DNA of 64,000 bases. Source: Sulfitobacter albidus (GTDB taxonomy: Bacteria > Pseudomonadota > Alphaproteobacteria > Rhodobacterales > Rhodobacteraceae). Under the pieces are notes generated by a model, which saw only the letters and a list, made by a program, of their open reading frames with translations, was not told where the DNA came from and searched no databases. Where the stretch lies: positions 926,501 to 990,500 of the forward strand of contig NZ_CP073581.1 of NCBI RefSeq assembly GCF_018200035.1, written 5' to 3'. Of this stretch, positions 34,139 through 44,511 are shown one piece after another (the stretch's first letter is position 1; the number at the start of each line of letters is the position of its first letter). The position numbers and the translations under genes were made by a program.

Positions 34139-34588
34139 TTACTCTTCTGCCGTTGCCTTTGTCGTGAGCTTGTCGAGGGCGCCCGTCATCATCGCGATGT
34201 AGTCGGCATCTGCGGGAAGGCCGTGGGTCTCTGCCAGCGCAGCGGGCGCATGGTAGACAACATGCACCACCCCTTCGCCATCGGCGTAGGCGAGCACGCG
34301 CAGCGGCAGGTCAAGACCGGCGGTTTGGTTTTCGATCATCGCCGGTGTCCCGAGCTTTGGGTTGCCGAAGATCAGGGTTTGCGTTGGGCGCAGCTCCATA
34401 TCGACGTTCGCGGCCCCGGCGGCGTGATCGACGCGGGCGAAGACCGTGGCGCCTGCGCCTTCGACGGCGGCTTGCAGGCGGTCGATGGTCACGGTGACCG
34501 AATGGGGGCTGGTTTTTGCGATCATTTCGGCCTGCGCGATGGTCGCGGCGACTGTGAGGGCGGCGGCGGTTGTGAGGGCGCGGATCAT
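34139..34588 (-). CDS. DUF302 domain protein, exported
   Basis: 149 residues. A signal peptide (MIRALTTAAALTVAATIAQ, cleavage after AQA) precedes a DUF302 fold: VTIDRLQAAVEGAGATVFARVDHAAGA, then LRPTQTLIFGNPKLGTPAMI and LDLPLRVLAYADGEG. Function of the family is unknown; members bind small molecules or metals in some reports. The start is the ATG at 34588; the longer frame upstream lacks a signal peptide. Confidence 0.85.
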   Translation of the reverse strand: MIRALTTAAALTVAATIAQAEMIAKTSPHSVTVTIDRLQAAVEGAGATVFARVDHAAGAANVDMELRPTQTLIFGNPKLGTPAMIENQTAGLDLPLRVLAYADGEGVVHVVYHAPAALAETHGLPADADYIAMMTGALDKLTTKATAEE

Positions 34589-34676
34589 AGTGGGGTCCTT
34601 CCTGTTGGGTCCCCGAAAGCTTAGTGCCCCGTCGCCGAAAGGCGAGGGGGCGTTGCTCACGTTGCGGTGAGGGGCA

Positions 34677-37600
34677 TTATTCCGCTGGTGTGGTGCTGCG
34701 CGGGATGTCGAGGGCTTCGTCGGTCCAGATGACTTCGTGATTTGCGGCGCGGCGGGATTCGCGTTGCAGGGCCCAGTCGCGTGCGGCGCGGCTTGCCCGG
34801 CCCATGGACATGCGCGCCATGAGCCGTGCGATCCAGCGCAGGTAGGTCGTAGCCCAGACCCGGATCGCGAGCATCGAGGGCGTCACCATCAATGTCAGTA
34901 CCGTCGCCACGCCAAGGCCGAACACCACGGCTGTGGCGAGCTGTTTCCACCACAGGGCTGTCGGGCTGTCGATGGTATAGCCGCCTTCGGCGAAATCGAG
35001 GCTGAGGCCGAACATCATCGGCGCGAGCCCCGCCATCGTCGTGATGGTGGTCAGCAGCACCGGGCGGATGCGCGCCTGAGCGGTGCGGATGATCGCTTCG
35101 ATCCGGGGCATGTATTGGCTGAACTCCTGATAGGTGTCGATCAGGATGATGTTGTTGTTCACCACAATGCCCGCGAGGGCCACGATCCCCGTGCCGGTCA
35201 TGATGATCGAGAAGGTCTGATCCATCACCAACATCCCGATCAGTACCCCTGTCGTGGACAGGATCACTGCCAGCAGCACGAGGATCGCGTTGTAAAAGCT
35301 GTTGAACTGCGCCAGCAGGATGATGAACATCAGTCCAAGCGCTGCGGTGAAGGCAGAGCTGAGGAAGGCCTGGCTTTCGGCCTGATCTTCCTGATCGCCG
35401 GTCCATTCATAACCGATGCCGTCGGCAAATTCCGCCGTTTCGACCCATTTGCTGATCTCGGCGATCCGTTCGTTGGCGTTGATCGGCACCGCGCGGATTT
35501 CCTGCGCGTCAAAGGCGGCTTGCAGGTCCATCCCCTCGGCGGCCTCGGTGCGGTCGGTCAGCTTGTAGCGCGCGCCGTCGGTGCCGGTGAAATCGGCATC
35601 CTGGCCCGCGGGGCGCAGGGTGGCGAGGGTGGGCATGGCCGCCAGTTCCGCACCGGGGGGCGGGGTTTCGACCAGTTTGACGAGACCGGGGGTCACATCG
35701 GCCTTCACGTCCATATAGCGTTTCTGGTCGATGCGGCTGATCTCGGCCAATTTGGGGACCGGGGTGCGGGTGATGAAATTCGACAGCGGGATCAGCCCGT
35801 CGGGCGTGCGTACTTTCAGCGAATCGAGGGTTGAGAGCACCCGATCCTGTTCTGGCAGGCGGACGCGGATGTCGATTTCCTCGTCCGAGGTGTCCACGCG
35901 CATGGTGTCCAGGAGGATGCCGCGCGTGACAAGTTGGACCATTGCCCCCACGGCCACCACATCGGCGCCGTATTGGCCGGCTTTTTCGACGTCGACGTCG
36001 ATCTGCCAGTCGATGCCGGGCAGGGGGCGGGTGTCTTCGATCAGGGTGAGGCCGGGCACGGTTTCGAAATGGGCGCGTGCCTGTGCGACGGTGGCTACCA
36101 GATCGTCAAAGGAATTGCCGGTAAAGCGCAGGTGCACGGGCTTGGCCGAGGCCGGGCCCTGGCTGAGCGGTGTGATCTCGATCCTGATACCGGGCAGGGC
36201 GGAGAGTTGCTCGGTCAGCTCTGCCACCACGACATCGCCATCGAGTTCGGGCTGGCCTGCGCGGTCTTCCCAGCGGATGGTTTCGAACTGGACCTGGCCG
36301 ATGGTGTCTTTTGGCGCCGTGCCGCCGCCGGTGTTATTGTCCAGACCGCCCTCACCGGCAAAGGCAAAGGCGGTGGAAACGCCGGGATGCGCGCGCACGA
36401 TGTCCTCGGCGCCGCGCAGCAGCGTGTCCTTTTCGGACAACGACAGGTTGCCGCGCGCCAGCACGTAGACAATGGCCTGCTCGGGCTCGGTCTCGACGAA
36501 GAATTCGGTGCCGCGTGAATTATTCGAGAAGTGGATCAGCACGGATCCGACAAAGACGAACACAATGCCCGCCGTGACCAGCGGCATGACGGGATTGGCG
36601 GTCATCGCCTCGATCAGGTAGCCGAACCCGTTGCGGCGGTAGCCCGAGCGTACGCCCTCGCGGCTTTTGGGGGTGAGGCGGGCAAGAACCCAGCGGCCGC
36701 CGCGACCCAGCCGGGTCAGCAGGGCAAGTGCGGCAAGCGCGCAGACCACGGCCAGCGCCAGCACGATCCCGATCACGGCGGCGGTGGCGGCCAGCACGGC
36801 GAACACGAGGGCAAAGGTCGGCACCACGGATTCAAGGATCATGGTGCTGTCCATCTGCGCGAACTGCGCGGAGATGAAGCTGAACGGGAAGGGCGGCGCG
36901 CTGGGCTCTACCACCGCTTCGGTGGCGAGTGCGGGATCGACCGGGGGGGCGCCGATCAGGATCGTGATCAGCAGCATTGCAAGCGCGTAGATCAACCCGG
37001 CCCAGATCAGGACACCCGGAATCGCGAGCGGCAGGTGCAGGTACCACTTGAGATTGGCAAACCGCTCCATCATCGAGGTGATCCAGTTTTCCAGCCGCCC
37101 GGTCACGCCGCCCATAACGGGCAGGTAGATCAGCGCCACGACCAGTGAGGCCGACAGGACGAAAATCAGTGTCACGGGAAGCATCCCCATGAACTCCCCC
37201 GGCACACCGGGCCAGAAAAGCATCGGCAGGAATGCACAGAGTGTCGTCGCCGTGGAGGAGATGATCGGCCAGAACATACGCTTGGCCGCTTCGGTGTAGG
37301 CCTTCATCGGGCGCTCGCCCTGTTGCTGGCGCGCGTCGGCGTATTCCACCACCACGATCGCACCGTCCACCAGCATCCCCACGGCGAGGATCAGACCGAA
37401 CATCACGATGTTCGAGATCGAGATCCCCATGAGCGCCAGAAGTGCAAAGCACAAAAGGAACGAGGTCGGGATCGCAAAACCCACCAGCAGGGCCGCCCGG
37501 ATACCCAGTGCTGCCAGTACCACGATCATCACCAACGCCACCGCCGTCAGCACCGAGCCGACAAGCTGGTTGACCATGCTCTCGACCGACGGGCTTTGGT

Positions 37601-38570
37601 CGTTCGAGGTGCCGACCTCGACGGCGGTGCGCAGCTCTTCGGGCCAGTCGGCGCTCGCCTGTGCCACCGTTTGTTTGACCAGATTGGACGTGTCGATCAG
37701 GTTGAAACCCTTGCGCTTGACCACTTGCAACGCCACCGTCGCATCGCCATCAAAGCGCGCCGTGCCCAGACGATCCTCGAAGGTAAAGTTGATCTCGGCC
37801 AGATCGCCCAGGGTCACGACGCGGTCGCCATTTGTCTTGACCGGCAGGTTGTAGACGTCCTGCGGTTCGTCAAAGCTTGATGGGATCTTGACCGCGAAGG
37901 TGCCGTTGTCGCTTTCCACTTCGCCGGCGGCGATCAGCTGGTTGTTGTTCTGCACGACCGAGATCAGCTCGTTCGCGGTGACATTGTACGCTTCGAGCTT
38001 GAGCGGATCGATCAGCACCTCCAGCATCTCGTCGCGGTTGCCGGCGATCCCTGCCTCAAGCACGGCATCGAGCCCTTCAAGGTCTTCCTGAAGCTGTTTG
38101 GCGTAGCGGTTCATCGTGCGCTCCGGCACGGGGCCGGTGAGGTTCACGATGATGATCGGGAATTCCGAGAAGTTGATCTCGTTGATCGAATAGGTCTCGG
38201 CGCCGGTGGGAAAATCCGCCTCTGCCGTGCCCATGGCGTCGCGCACGTCGGCGATGATCTTGGTCTTGTCCCAGCCGAATTCAAACTCCAGCGCGAGGCC
38301 CGCGTAGTTTTCGGCGGCTGTGCCGGTCATCTTCTTGAGCCCGTCAAGATCGCTCAGCTCCGTCTCCATCGGCTTGAGCAACAGCGTTTCGGCATCGGTC
38401 GCCGAAATGCCGGGGAAGGGGACAGAGACAAAGAGCGCAGGGATTTCGATGTCCGGCTCGCCCTCTTTGGGCAGGGTCGAATAGGAATAGCCGCCGACGA
38501 CAAGGCTCAGCAGAATGAACGCCAGCACCATGCGGGCGCGCGTGGCGGCCCAGTCGACGATTCCGGTCAT
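34677..38570 (-). CDS. RND family efflux transporter, inner-membrane subunit (oversized)
   Basis: 1297 residues, about 250 more than AcrB. Both RND halves are present. TM4 reads GMLVDGAIVVVEY, so the second Asp of the usual VDDA pair is Gly. TM10 reads LAGIVVNNNIILID and lacks the Lys of AcrB. The extra length is a central insert (about 510-660) holding additional membrane helices (AIPGVLIWAGLIYALAMLLI and FALVFAVLAATAAVIGIVLA). It should export drugs, lipids or bile-like compounds by proton antiport with the adaptor at 38567. No outer-membrane channel gene is adjacent. Confidence 0.9.
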   Translation of the reverse strand: MTGIVDWAATRARMVLAFILLSLVVGGYSYSTLPKEGEPDIEIPALFVSVPFPGISATDAETLLLKPMETELSDLDGLKKMTGTAAENYAGLALEFEFGWDKTKIIADVRDAMGTAEADFPTGAETYSINEINFSEFPIIIVNLTGPVPERTMNRYAKQLQEDLEGLDAVLEAGIAGNRDEMLEVLIDPLKLEAYNVTANELISVVQNNNQLIAAGEVESDNGTFAVKIPSSFDEPQDVYNLPVKTNGDRVVTLGDLAEINFTFEDRLGTARFDGDATVALQVVKRKGFNLIDTSNLVKQTVAQASADWPEELRTAVEVGTSNDQSPSVESMVNQLVGSVLTAVALVMIVVLAALGIRAALLVGFAIPTSFLLCFALLALMGISISNIVMFGLILAVGMLVDGAIVVVEYADARQQQGERPMKAYTEAAKRMFWPIISSTATTLCAFLPMLFWPGVPGEFMGMLPVTLIFVLSASLVVALIYLPVMGGVTGRLENWITSMMERFANLKWYLHLPLAIPGVLIWAGLIYALAMLLITILIGAPPVDPALATEAVVEPSAPPFPFSFISAQFAQMDSTMILESVVPTFALVFAVLAATAAVIGIVLALAVVCALAALALLTRLGRGGRWVLARLTPKSREGVRSGYRRNGFGYLIEAMTANPVMPLVTAGIVFVFVGSVLIHFSNNSRGTEFFVETEPEQAIVYVLARGNLSLSEKDTLLRGAEDIVRAHPGVSTAFAFAGEGGLDNNTGGGTAPKDTIGQVQFETIRWEDRAGQPELDGDVVVAELTEQLSALPGIRIEITPLSQGPASAKPVHLRFTGNSFDDLVATVAQARAHFETVPGLTLIEDTRPLPGIDWQIDVDVEKAGQYGADVVAVGAMVQLVTRGILLDTMRVDTSDEEIDIRVRLPEQDRVLSTLDSLKVRTPDGLIPLSNFITRTPVPKLAEISRIDQKRYMDVKADVTPGLVKLVETPPPGAELAAMPTLATLRPAGQDADFTGTDGARYKLTDRTEAAEGMDLQAAFDAQEIRAVPINANERIAEISKWVETAEFADGIGYEWTGDQEDQAESQAFLSSAFTAALGLMFIILLAQFNSFYNAILVLLAVILSTTGVLIGMLVMDQTFSIIMTGTGIVALAGIVVNNNIILIDTYQEFSQYMPRIEAIIRTAQARIRPVLLTTITTMAGLAPMMFGLSLDFAEGGYTIDSPTALWWKQLATAVVFGLGVATVLTLMVTPSMLAIRVWATTYLRWIARLMARMSMGRASRAARDWALQRESRRAANHEVIWTDEALDIPRSTTPAE

Positions 38571-39811
38571 TGGCTGACCTCCTGATAGGTCGGCGCGACG
38601 CGCACCCCGTCGATCACGTATTCCTGTCCCACGACGATCAGATTGGTGGTCTCGGGCAGGCCGGACACCCAGGTGCCGTCCGCCGTGTCGCGGATGATCG
38701 TCACCGGCTTGAAGCTGACGGTATCCTCATCCACCACCGTGCGCACGCCCAGTGTCCCTTCGGAATTGAGCGTCATGGCGCTTGGCGGGATCAGATGCGC
38801 CTGCGTGCTGTCCGACGCGATCAGGATCTCGGCGGTCTGCCCGTCGCGGATACGCAGGTCCGGGTTTGGCACTTCGATCTCGACCTCGAAGGTGCGGGTC
38901 TGCGGATCGGCGGAACGTGACAGGAAGGTCACGCGACCGCGCACATCGTCGCCGCCCGCGGCCAGACGGGCACCGGCCATGGCGCCGACCTCGACCCGGT
39001 TCACTTCCGTTTCGGGCACAAAGCCCACCAGTTTCACGGGATCAAGCTGGATGATCGTGCCGCACAGCGCGCCGGGTTGCAGCAGGCTGCCCAACTCGGC
39101 GGTATCGCTTTCCAGCTGCCCGGCAAAGGGCGCCTTGATCACCAGCCGGTCCAGCTCGGCCTCGGCGCTGGCGACGGCGGCCTCGGCGGCCTCGATGCCC
39201 GAGCGCGCGGCGCGCAGGCCCGATTGCGCTGAGCTGACGGCAGCCTCTGCGCTGGCGACGGCGGCATCGGCTCCGGCCAGACGCGTGGTGGAGGCGAAAC
39301 CGTCGGCGTTCAGCCGCGATGACGCGTTCTGATTGATGCGGGCCTCTTCAAGCCGGGCGCGGGCCTCTTCCACGCGCGATTCGGCTTCGGGCACCCGCGA
39401 TTGCGCTTCGGCCAGCTGCGCCTGCGCCTGTCTCAGCGCCGCGCGGCGGGTGCCTGCGTCCAGCTCGCACATGATCTCGCCTGCCTCGACCCGCGCGCCC
39501 TTGCGCAACGGCTCCGACACGACGACGGCGGAGGTTTCCGCGCGTACCTCGACCTGCCGCATCGCGGCGGTCTGGCCGCGCAGCACCACCGCGCTGTCGA
39601 TACCCTCTGCCTCAAGCTTGCGCACGACGACCTTGACCAGATCGGGATCGGCGGCGGCGACGGGGGCCTGCTCGGCGATCACTTCTTCCTCGGGCTGGGC
39701 CGCCTGCGCGGGATCCACGCCAAAAAACGCCAAAAGCGCGGGGCGCTGGATCACGGTCATATACAAAAGCACGGCCATCGCCGCGGCAGCGAGGATTGAG
39801 AGAAAGCGCAT
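38567..39811 (-). CDS. RND efflux periplasmic adaptor (HlyD/MFP family)
   Basis: 414 residues. An N-terminal signal-anchor (FLSILAAAAMAVLLYMTVI) is followed by a lipoyl half-motif (PLRKGARVEAGEIMCELD), a long heptad coiled coil of RQAQAQLAEAQSRVPEAESR type, the second lipoyl half, and a beta-barrel domain. The ATG at 39811 follows GAGGT; a longer upstream frame is less likely. The stop overlaps the pump start by four bases (ATGA), so they form one operon. Confidence 0.9.
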   Translation of the reverse strand: MRFLSILAAAAMAVLLYMTVIQRPALLAFFGVDPAQAAQPEEEVIAEQAPVAAADPDLVKVVVRKLEAEGIDSAVVLRGQTAAMRQVEVRAETSAVVVSEPLRKGARVEAGEIMCELDAGTRRAALRQAQAQLAEAQSRVPEAESRVEEARARLEEARINQNASSRLNADGFASTTRLAGADAAVASAEAAVSSAQSGLRAARSGIEAAEAAVASAEAELDRLVIKAPFAGQLESDTAELGSLLQPGALCGTIIQLDPVKLVGFVPETEVNRVEVGAMAGARLAAGGDDVRGRVTFLSRSADPQTRTFEVEIEVPNPDLRIRDGQTAEILIASDSTQAHLIPPSAMTLNSEGTLGVRTVVDEDTVSFKPVTIIRDTADGTWVSGLPETTNLIVVGQEYVIDGVRVAPTYQEVSQ

Positions 39812-39906
39812 GGATCGACCTCGTTCCATTCGGATAGGTTTGCAGGCGGATACGGCGCGGGGCGCCGGATGGATCAACCTGAGCACTATGTAGTATCATA
39901 AAACTA

Positions 39907-39918
39907 AACTGACCAGTT
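39907..39918. promoter_or_regulatory. Palindrome upstream of the RND operon, possible regulator site
   Basis: AACTGACCAGTT is a 5+5 inverted repeat with a two-base centre, 96 bases before the adaptor start in an AT-rich patch. Its size and position suit a TetR-type operator, but no regulator gene lies next to the pump, so this is a weak call. The rest of the 220-base gap to 40031 shows nothing else identifiable. Confidence 0.3.
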
Positions 39919-40031
39919 CAGAAGCAGGTTTTTTTGACCTGGGGTCATCCACACCCCTGTGGCGGGGGTCTTGGCTTGGCCCGCGGGTTTCGCTAACAGG
40001 GGCAAAAGACCGGATCACGAGAGGCTGCCGC

Positions 40032-40721
40032 ATGAGCGATACCGATGGTTTCATCGACGAGGTGAACGACGAACTGCGGCGCGACCGGATGATGGGCACG
40101 CTGAAACGCTACGGCTGGATTGCGGTGGCAGTGGTGGTGCTGATCGTGGGCGGGGCTGCGTTTTCGGAATTCCGCAAGGCGCAGGCGCGGGCCGAGGCCG
40201 AGGCGCTGGGCGATGGCATCACCGCCGCATTGGCGACGGAGGATGCGGCGGCACAGCTTGCCACGCTTGAAGCTGACGATCCGACGGCACGCGCGGTACT
40301 CGACCTGTTGACCGCATCCGAACATCTGGCCGCCGAGGATCGCGCGGCGGCGGTCGAGACCCTGAATGCCGTGGCAGTGAACGGGGACGCACCGCAGATC
40401 TACCGCCAGATCGCGCAGTTCAAGGCGCTGACCCTTCAAGCCGACACACTGCCCGCCGACGCGCGTGCGCAGGGCTTCGAGGCGCTTGCGGCGGCCGGCG
40501 GCACCCTGCGGCTGCTCGCACAGGAACAGATTGCGCTGATCGCCATCGAAGAGGACGATACCGCCACGGCCATTGAGCGCTATCAGGCGCTCCTGACCGA
40601 TGCGGAGGTGACACCGGACTTGCAACAGCGCGCGTTGCAGGTGATTGTGGCGCTGGGCGGGGAGCCTGATCTGGGCGGGGCGCCGACGCTTGACGATACG
40701 GCGCCGCTGGATACTGAATAA
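40032..40721 (+). CDS. YfgM-like TPR membrane protein (SecYEG ancillary)
   Basis: 229 residues. A short cytoplasmic start (DTDGFIDEVNDELRRDR) precedes one membrane helix (WIAVAVVVLIVGGAAFSEF, about 34-53). An alanine-rich helical periplasmic part with TPR periodicity follows. In many proteobacteria yfgM precedes bamB and der, exactly as here, and the protein assists periplasmic chaperones at the translocon. Confidence 0.82.
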   Translation: MSDTDGFIDEVNDELRRDRMMGTLKRYGWIAVAVVVLIVGGAAFSEFRKAQARAEAEALGDGITAALATEDAAAQLATLEADDPTARAVLDLLTASEHLAAEDRAAAVETLNAVAVNGDAPQIYRQIAQFKALTLQADTLPADARAQGFEALAAAGGTLRLLAQEQIALIAIEEDDTATAIERYQALLTDAEVTPDLQQRALQVIVALGGEPDLGGAPTLDDTAPLDTE

Positions 40722-40768
40722 ACCGCATAAATGCGGATGCACGAACGGCACAGGGGTGTGAACAGGCC

Positions 40769-42129
40769 ATGACACAAATGATCCGCGCAGCGCGCCCGCG
40801 TGCCTTGACCCGCTGGACGCTTGGCGTCCTTGGCCTGACATTGATCGCCGCCTGCACCGAGCCCGACGTGATCCTTCCGGGCAAACGCGAGGGCGTGCGC
40901 GCGGTCTTGCAGGACGGCGGCGGCGTGCAGGAAAACGCGGCCGAGTTTGTCGAAAATACATCGCGTCCGATCTCGCTGCCCGCGCCACGCGTCAATGCCG
41001 CGTGGAGCCAGACGACAGGCTCCGACGCCAACCGCGTCCCGCACGCAGCACTCTCAAGCGCGCCGCGCCTTGCCTGGGCGGCCAATATCGGCGCAGGCGA
41101 CAGCCGCAAATTCCGCATTACCGCCGATCCCGTGGTTGCCGATGGCCGCGTCTTTACCCTCGACGCGCAATCCATCGTGACGGCGACGGGCACCTCCGGA
41201 CAAACGCTCTGGCAGGTCGATGTGCGCCCCGCCCGCGATCAGGAGGGCGATGCCTCGGGCGGTGGTCTGGTGGTGGCGGGCGACACGGTCTACGTCTCCG
41301 TCGGTTTCGGTGAACTCTCGGCGCTGGATGCGTCGACGGGTGCCGTGCGCTGGCGCCAGCAGTTGGACGCAAGCGGGTCAGGCACGCCGACGGTTTCGGG
41401 CGATCTGGTCTATGTCACGGCCGGCGACAGCACCGGCTGGGCGGTCAACCGCCGCGACGGCAAGGTTGCGTGGCAGATCTTCGGCTCCGAGGCGACAAAG
41501 AACGTGCTGGGCGCACCCGCGCCCGCGTTGACCGACGATTTGGCGATCTTTGCCTTCGGGTCGGGCGAGGTGCAGGCGGTCTTTCGCCGGGGTGGGTTGA
41601 ACCGGTGGGATGCGTCGGTGCTGGGCAAACGCCCGGGGCGCGCGCTGGCGAATGTCTCCGACGTGACGTCGGCGCCGGTGGTCTCGGGTGATCGTGTCTA
41701 TGTGGGAAACCAGTCCGGGCGCATCGCGGCGCTCTCGCTGGGGTCGGGTGCGCGGCTGTGGTCGGCACGTGACGGGGCCATTGGTCCGGTCTGGCCGGTG
41801 GGCGGCAGTGTCTTTGCGCTGAGCGATCTCAATGAACTGGTCCGCCTCGATGCCGATACGGGGGCCAAGATCTGGGGCGTGCCGCTCCCGAATTTCACCG
41901 AACGCAAACCGCGCAAGCAAAGCCGCGTCGTGCCGCACCATGGCCCCATCCTTGCGGGGGGCGGATCATCGTGGCGTCGGGCGATGGGGTGTTGCGCAGT
42001 TTTGATCCGCGCGACGGGCGCCTTGTCGGGTCGGTCGAAATTCCGGGTGGTGCCACCACGGCGCCGATCGTGGCGGGGCAGACGCTGTACGTTGTGTCCG
42101 CCAACGGACAATTGCTCGCCTACCGCTGA
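40769..42129 (+). CDS. bamB: Outer-membrane assembly lipoprotein BamB (frame broken near the 3' end)
   Basis: About 453 residues if restored. The lipobox LIAAC follows a signal peptide, and then come repeated PQQ-like beta-propeller blades (LWQVDVRPARDQEGDASGGG, VYVSVGFGELSALDASTGAV, YVGNQSGRIAALSLGSGARL). After HHGPILAGG the frame shifts. One more G in the six-G run 41956-41961 gives RIIVASGDGVLRSFDPRDG through VVSANGQLLAYR with a stop at 42127-42129. BamB scaffolds the Bam complex that inserts outer-membrane barrels. It sits between the YfgM-like gene and der. Confidence 0.9.
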
Positions 42130-42189
42130 CCCTTTCGCCCGCCGGGCGATTGCGCTATGGCGCGTGTTCAGCACTGACGGAGCACGCAG

Positions 42190-43659
42190 ATGTCGTTCAC
42201 CCTCGCCCTTGTGGGGCGCCCGAATGTCGGGAAATCCACCCTGTTCAATCGCCTTGTGGGCAAACGCCTGGCCTTGGTCGACGACCAACCAGGCGTGACG
42301 CGCGATCTGCGCGAAGGGGCGGCGCGTCTGGGCGATCTGCGGTTTACCGTGATTGATACGGCCGGGCTGGAGGAAGTCACCGACGACAGCCTTCAGGGCC
42401 GCATGCGCCGCCTGACCGAACGCGCCGTCGACATGGCGGATGTCTGTCTGTTCATGGTGGACGCGCGGGTGGGCGTCACGCCGTCCGATCTGGTATTCGC
42501 CGACATCCTGCGCAAACGCGCCAAGACGGTAATCCTGGCCGCCAACAAGGCGGAGGGCCACGCGGGCGAGGCCGGCGCGCTGGAGGCCTATTCGCTGGGT
42601 CTGGGCGAGCCGCTGCGCTTGTCGGCAGAGCACGGCGAGGGCATATCAGAGCTTTATTCCGCGCTGATGCCGCTGGCGGATGGGTTTGCCGAGCGCGCGC
42701 AGGATGATACGCCCGAAACGGATGTGGATATCGACGAGGACGATGAGGACATCGTGCCCGTGCCGACCCGCGCCAAACCCCTGCAGGTGGCGGTTGTGGG
42801 GCGGCCCAACGCCGGTAAATCCACGCTTATCAACCAGATCCTCAAGGAAGACCGCCTGCTGACCGGGCCCGAGGCCGGGATCACCCGCGACGCGATCTCA
42901 TTGACGACCGACTGGGTCGGGCCCGAGGGCGACGCGGTGCCGATGCGCATCTTTGACACCGCCGGCATGCGTAAAAAGGCCAAGGTGCAGGAAAAGCTGG
43001 AAAAACTCTCGGTCAGTGACGGGCTGCGGGCGGTGAAATTCGCCGAAGTCGTGGTTGTGTTGCTGGATGCCGAAATCCCGTTCGAGCAGCAGGATCTGCG
43101 CATCGCTGATCTGGCCGAACGCGAGGGCCGCGCGGTCGTCGTTGCGGTCAATAAATGGGACATCGAAGAGAACCGGCAAGAAAAGCTCAAGGAACTCAAG
43201 GAAAGCTTCGAGCGGTTGCTGCCGCAACTGCGCGGCGCGCCGCTGATCACCGTGTCGGCCAAGACGGGGCGTGGCCTTGACCGGCTGCACAGCGCGATCA
43301 TGCGCGCCTATGAGGTGTGGAACCGCCGTGTCACCACCGCGCAGCTCAACCGCTGGCTGTCGGGCATGATGGAGGCGCATCCGCCCCCCGCGCCGCAGGG
43401 CAAGCGGATCAAGCTGCGCTACATGACCCAGGCCAAAACACGCCCGCCGGGGTTTGTGGTGATGTGCAGCCACCCCGACAAGGTGCCCGAAAGCTACAGC
43501 CGCTATCTGGTGAACGGGCTGCGTCTGGATTTCGACATGCCCGGCGCACCCATCCGCCTGTGGATGCGCGGCCAGAACGATGCCAACCCCTACAAGGGGC
43601 GCAAGAAGGCCGCGCCGTCAAAGCTGCGCAAACACACCGACGGGCGGCGCAAGGACTGA
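42190..43659 (+). CDS. der: Ribosome-assembly GTPase Der (EngA)
   Basis: 489 residues with two tandem G domains: [12 protein letters not shown] (from about 9) and [12 protein letters not shown] (about 205). DTAGLEE and [19 protein letters not shown] are the G3 and following regions. The first G4 is NKAE rather than NKxD; the second is NKWD. An acidic linker ([12 protein letters not shown]) joins the domains, and a KH-like C-terminus carries [14 protein letters not shown]. Der matures the 50S subunit and is essential. Confidence 0.95.
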   Translation: MSFTLALVGRPNVGKSTLFNRLVGKRLALVDDQPGVTRDLREGAARLGDLRFTVIDTAGLEEVTDDSLQGRMRRLTERAVDMADVCLFMVDARVGVTPSDLVFADILRKRAKTVILAANKAEGHAGEAGALEAYSLGLGEPLRLSAEHGEGISELYSALMPLADGFAERAQDDTPETDVDIDEDDEDIVPVPTRAKPLQVAVVGRPNAGKSTLINQILKEDRLLTGPEAGITRDAISLTTDWVGPEGDAVPMRIFDTAGMRKKAKVQEKLEKLSVSDGLRAVKFAEVVVVLLDAEIPFEQQDLRIADLAEREGRAVVVAVNKWDIEENRQEKLKELKESFERLLPQLRGAPLITVSAKTGRGLDRLHSAIMRAYEVWNRRVTTAQLNRWLSGMMEAHPPPAPQGKRIKLRYMTQAKTRPPGFVVMCSHPDKVPESYSRYLVNGLRLDFDMPGAPIRLWMRGQNDANPYKGRKKAAPSKLRKHTDGRRKD

Positions 43660-43671
43660 TGCCGGGCGCCA

Positions 43672-43718
43672 CAAAGTCTCTGCAGAGACTTTGGGCCCAA
43701 ACTTTGGTGACAAAGTTT
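43672..43718. terminator. Two stacked palindromic hairpins between convergent genes
   Basis: A perfect 22-base palindrome CAAAGTCTCTG/CAGAGACTTTG lies at 43672-43693. A second hairpin AAACTTTG-gtga-CAAAGTTT lies at 43699-43718, with GGGCCC between them. They follow the der stop and precede the stop of the TspO-like gene, so they could terminate both transcripts. Both arms share CTTTG/CAAAG, suggesting a dispersed repeat family. Confidence 0.65.
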
Positions 43719-43725
43719 GCGGCGC

Positions 43726-44430
43726 TCAGCTGCGGGCGGCGCGCACTGTGGGGAAGATGAGCGCAATGGCGCCCCCGGCGGCAAGGGCTGCAACAGTGCT
43801 GTTGGTGGCGTAGTTCTGGACCACCACCGCAATCAGCGCCCAGATCACCGCGATGCCGTAGCTTGGCGCGCGGCGCAGCTGGCTTTGCACCGCGGAGGCG
43901 ATCACCAGCGCCAGAAAGATCGCACCAAGCGCGGCGGTCGTCTCCTCGACAAAGCCGTAGCCTGCGGCCAGCAGCCCCAGCGACACGCAGGAGGCGGCAC
44001 TGAGCCACCCGGCGTAGAGGCCGACGGGCAATGCGGCAAACCAGCTGTCCTGCACCGGGCTGCGAAAGAGCGCGACCAGCGCGCTGATCAGCATGACCCA
44101 GATCAGCACTGACGCCCACACCGGGCTTGCCACCGCCACAGCCAGCCACGCCGCCCCCACCGCCAGCGAAACGATCAGCGGCAGGCGCATCGCGTGCCAT
44201 GCGCCGTCCTCCGCCCGCCGGAGCGCGCCGTAGCCCAGCCCGGCGATGAGCCATAGATAGATCACCCCCCAGATCGAGAATGCGTAGCCCGCGGGTTGCA
44301 CCGGCGGATCCTCCTGCGGGACGGGGAATTGTTCGGCGTCAAACCCGCCGAAGTCAGGCACGAAAAACGGCGAGGCGGCAAAAAGGACCGCGAGCGCGAG
44401 GGCAAGATAGGCGGTAAGGGGGCGTGACAT
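43726..44430 (-). CDS. TspO/tryptophan-rich sensory protein-like membrane protein
   Basis: About 234 residues, seven predicted membrane helices. QPAGYAFSIWGVIYLWLIAG near residue 45 is the recurrent tryptophan-rich motif of this relative of TspO/MBR proteins, and further Trp residues line the later helices. TspO binds porphyrins and steroids, but this longer family is less characterised. I prefer the ATG at 44430; 44451 is possible. Confidence 0.75.
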   Translation of the reverse strand: MSRPLTAYLALALAVLFAASPFFVPDFGGFDAEQFPVPQEDPPVQPAGYAFSIWGVIYLWLIAGLGYGALRRAEDGAWHAMRLPLIVSLAVGAAWLAVAVASPVWASVLIWVMLISALVALFRSPVQDSWFAALPVGLYAGWLSAASCVSLGLLAAGYGFVEETTAALGAIFLALVIASAVQSQLRRAPSYGIAVIWALIAVVVQNYATNSTVAALAAGGAIALIFPTVRAARS

Positions 44431-44511
44431 CGGGCTCACTTTGTTGAACATTCACGGCGCGGCACGCATTGGCCGCCCCGACGCTACTTAACCCAAAAAG
44501 GATTCCCGCCA

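Noticed and set aside
43672..43718. tRNA or small structured RNA gene
   Set aside because: The hairpins are simple palindromes with no cloverleaf or conserved RNA motif.
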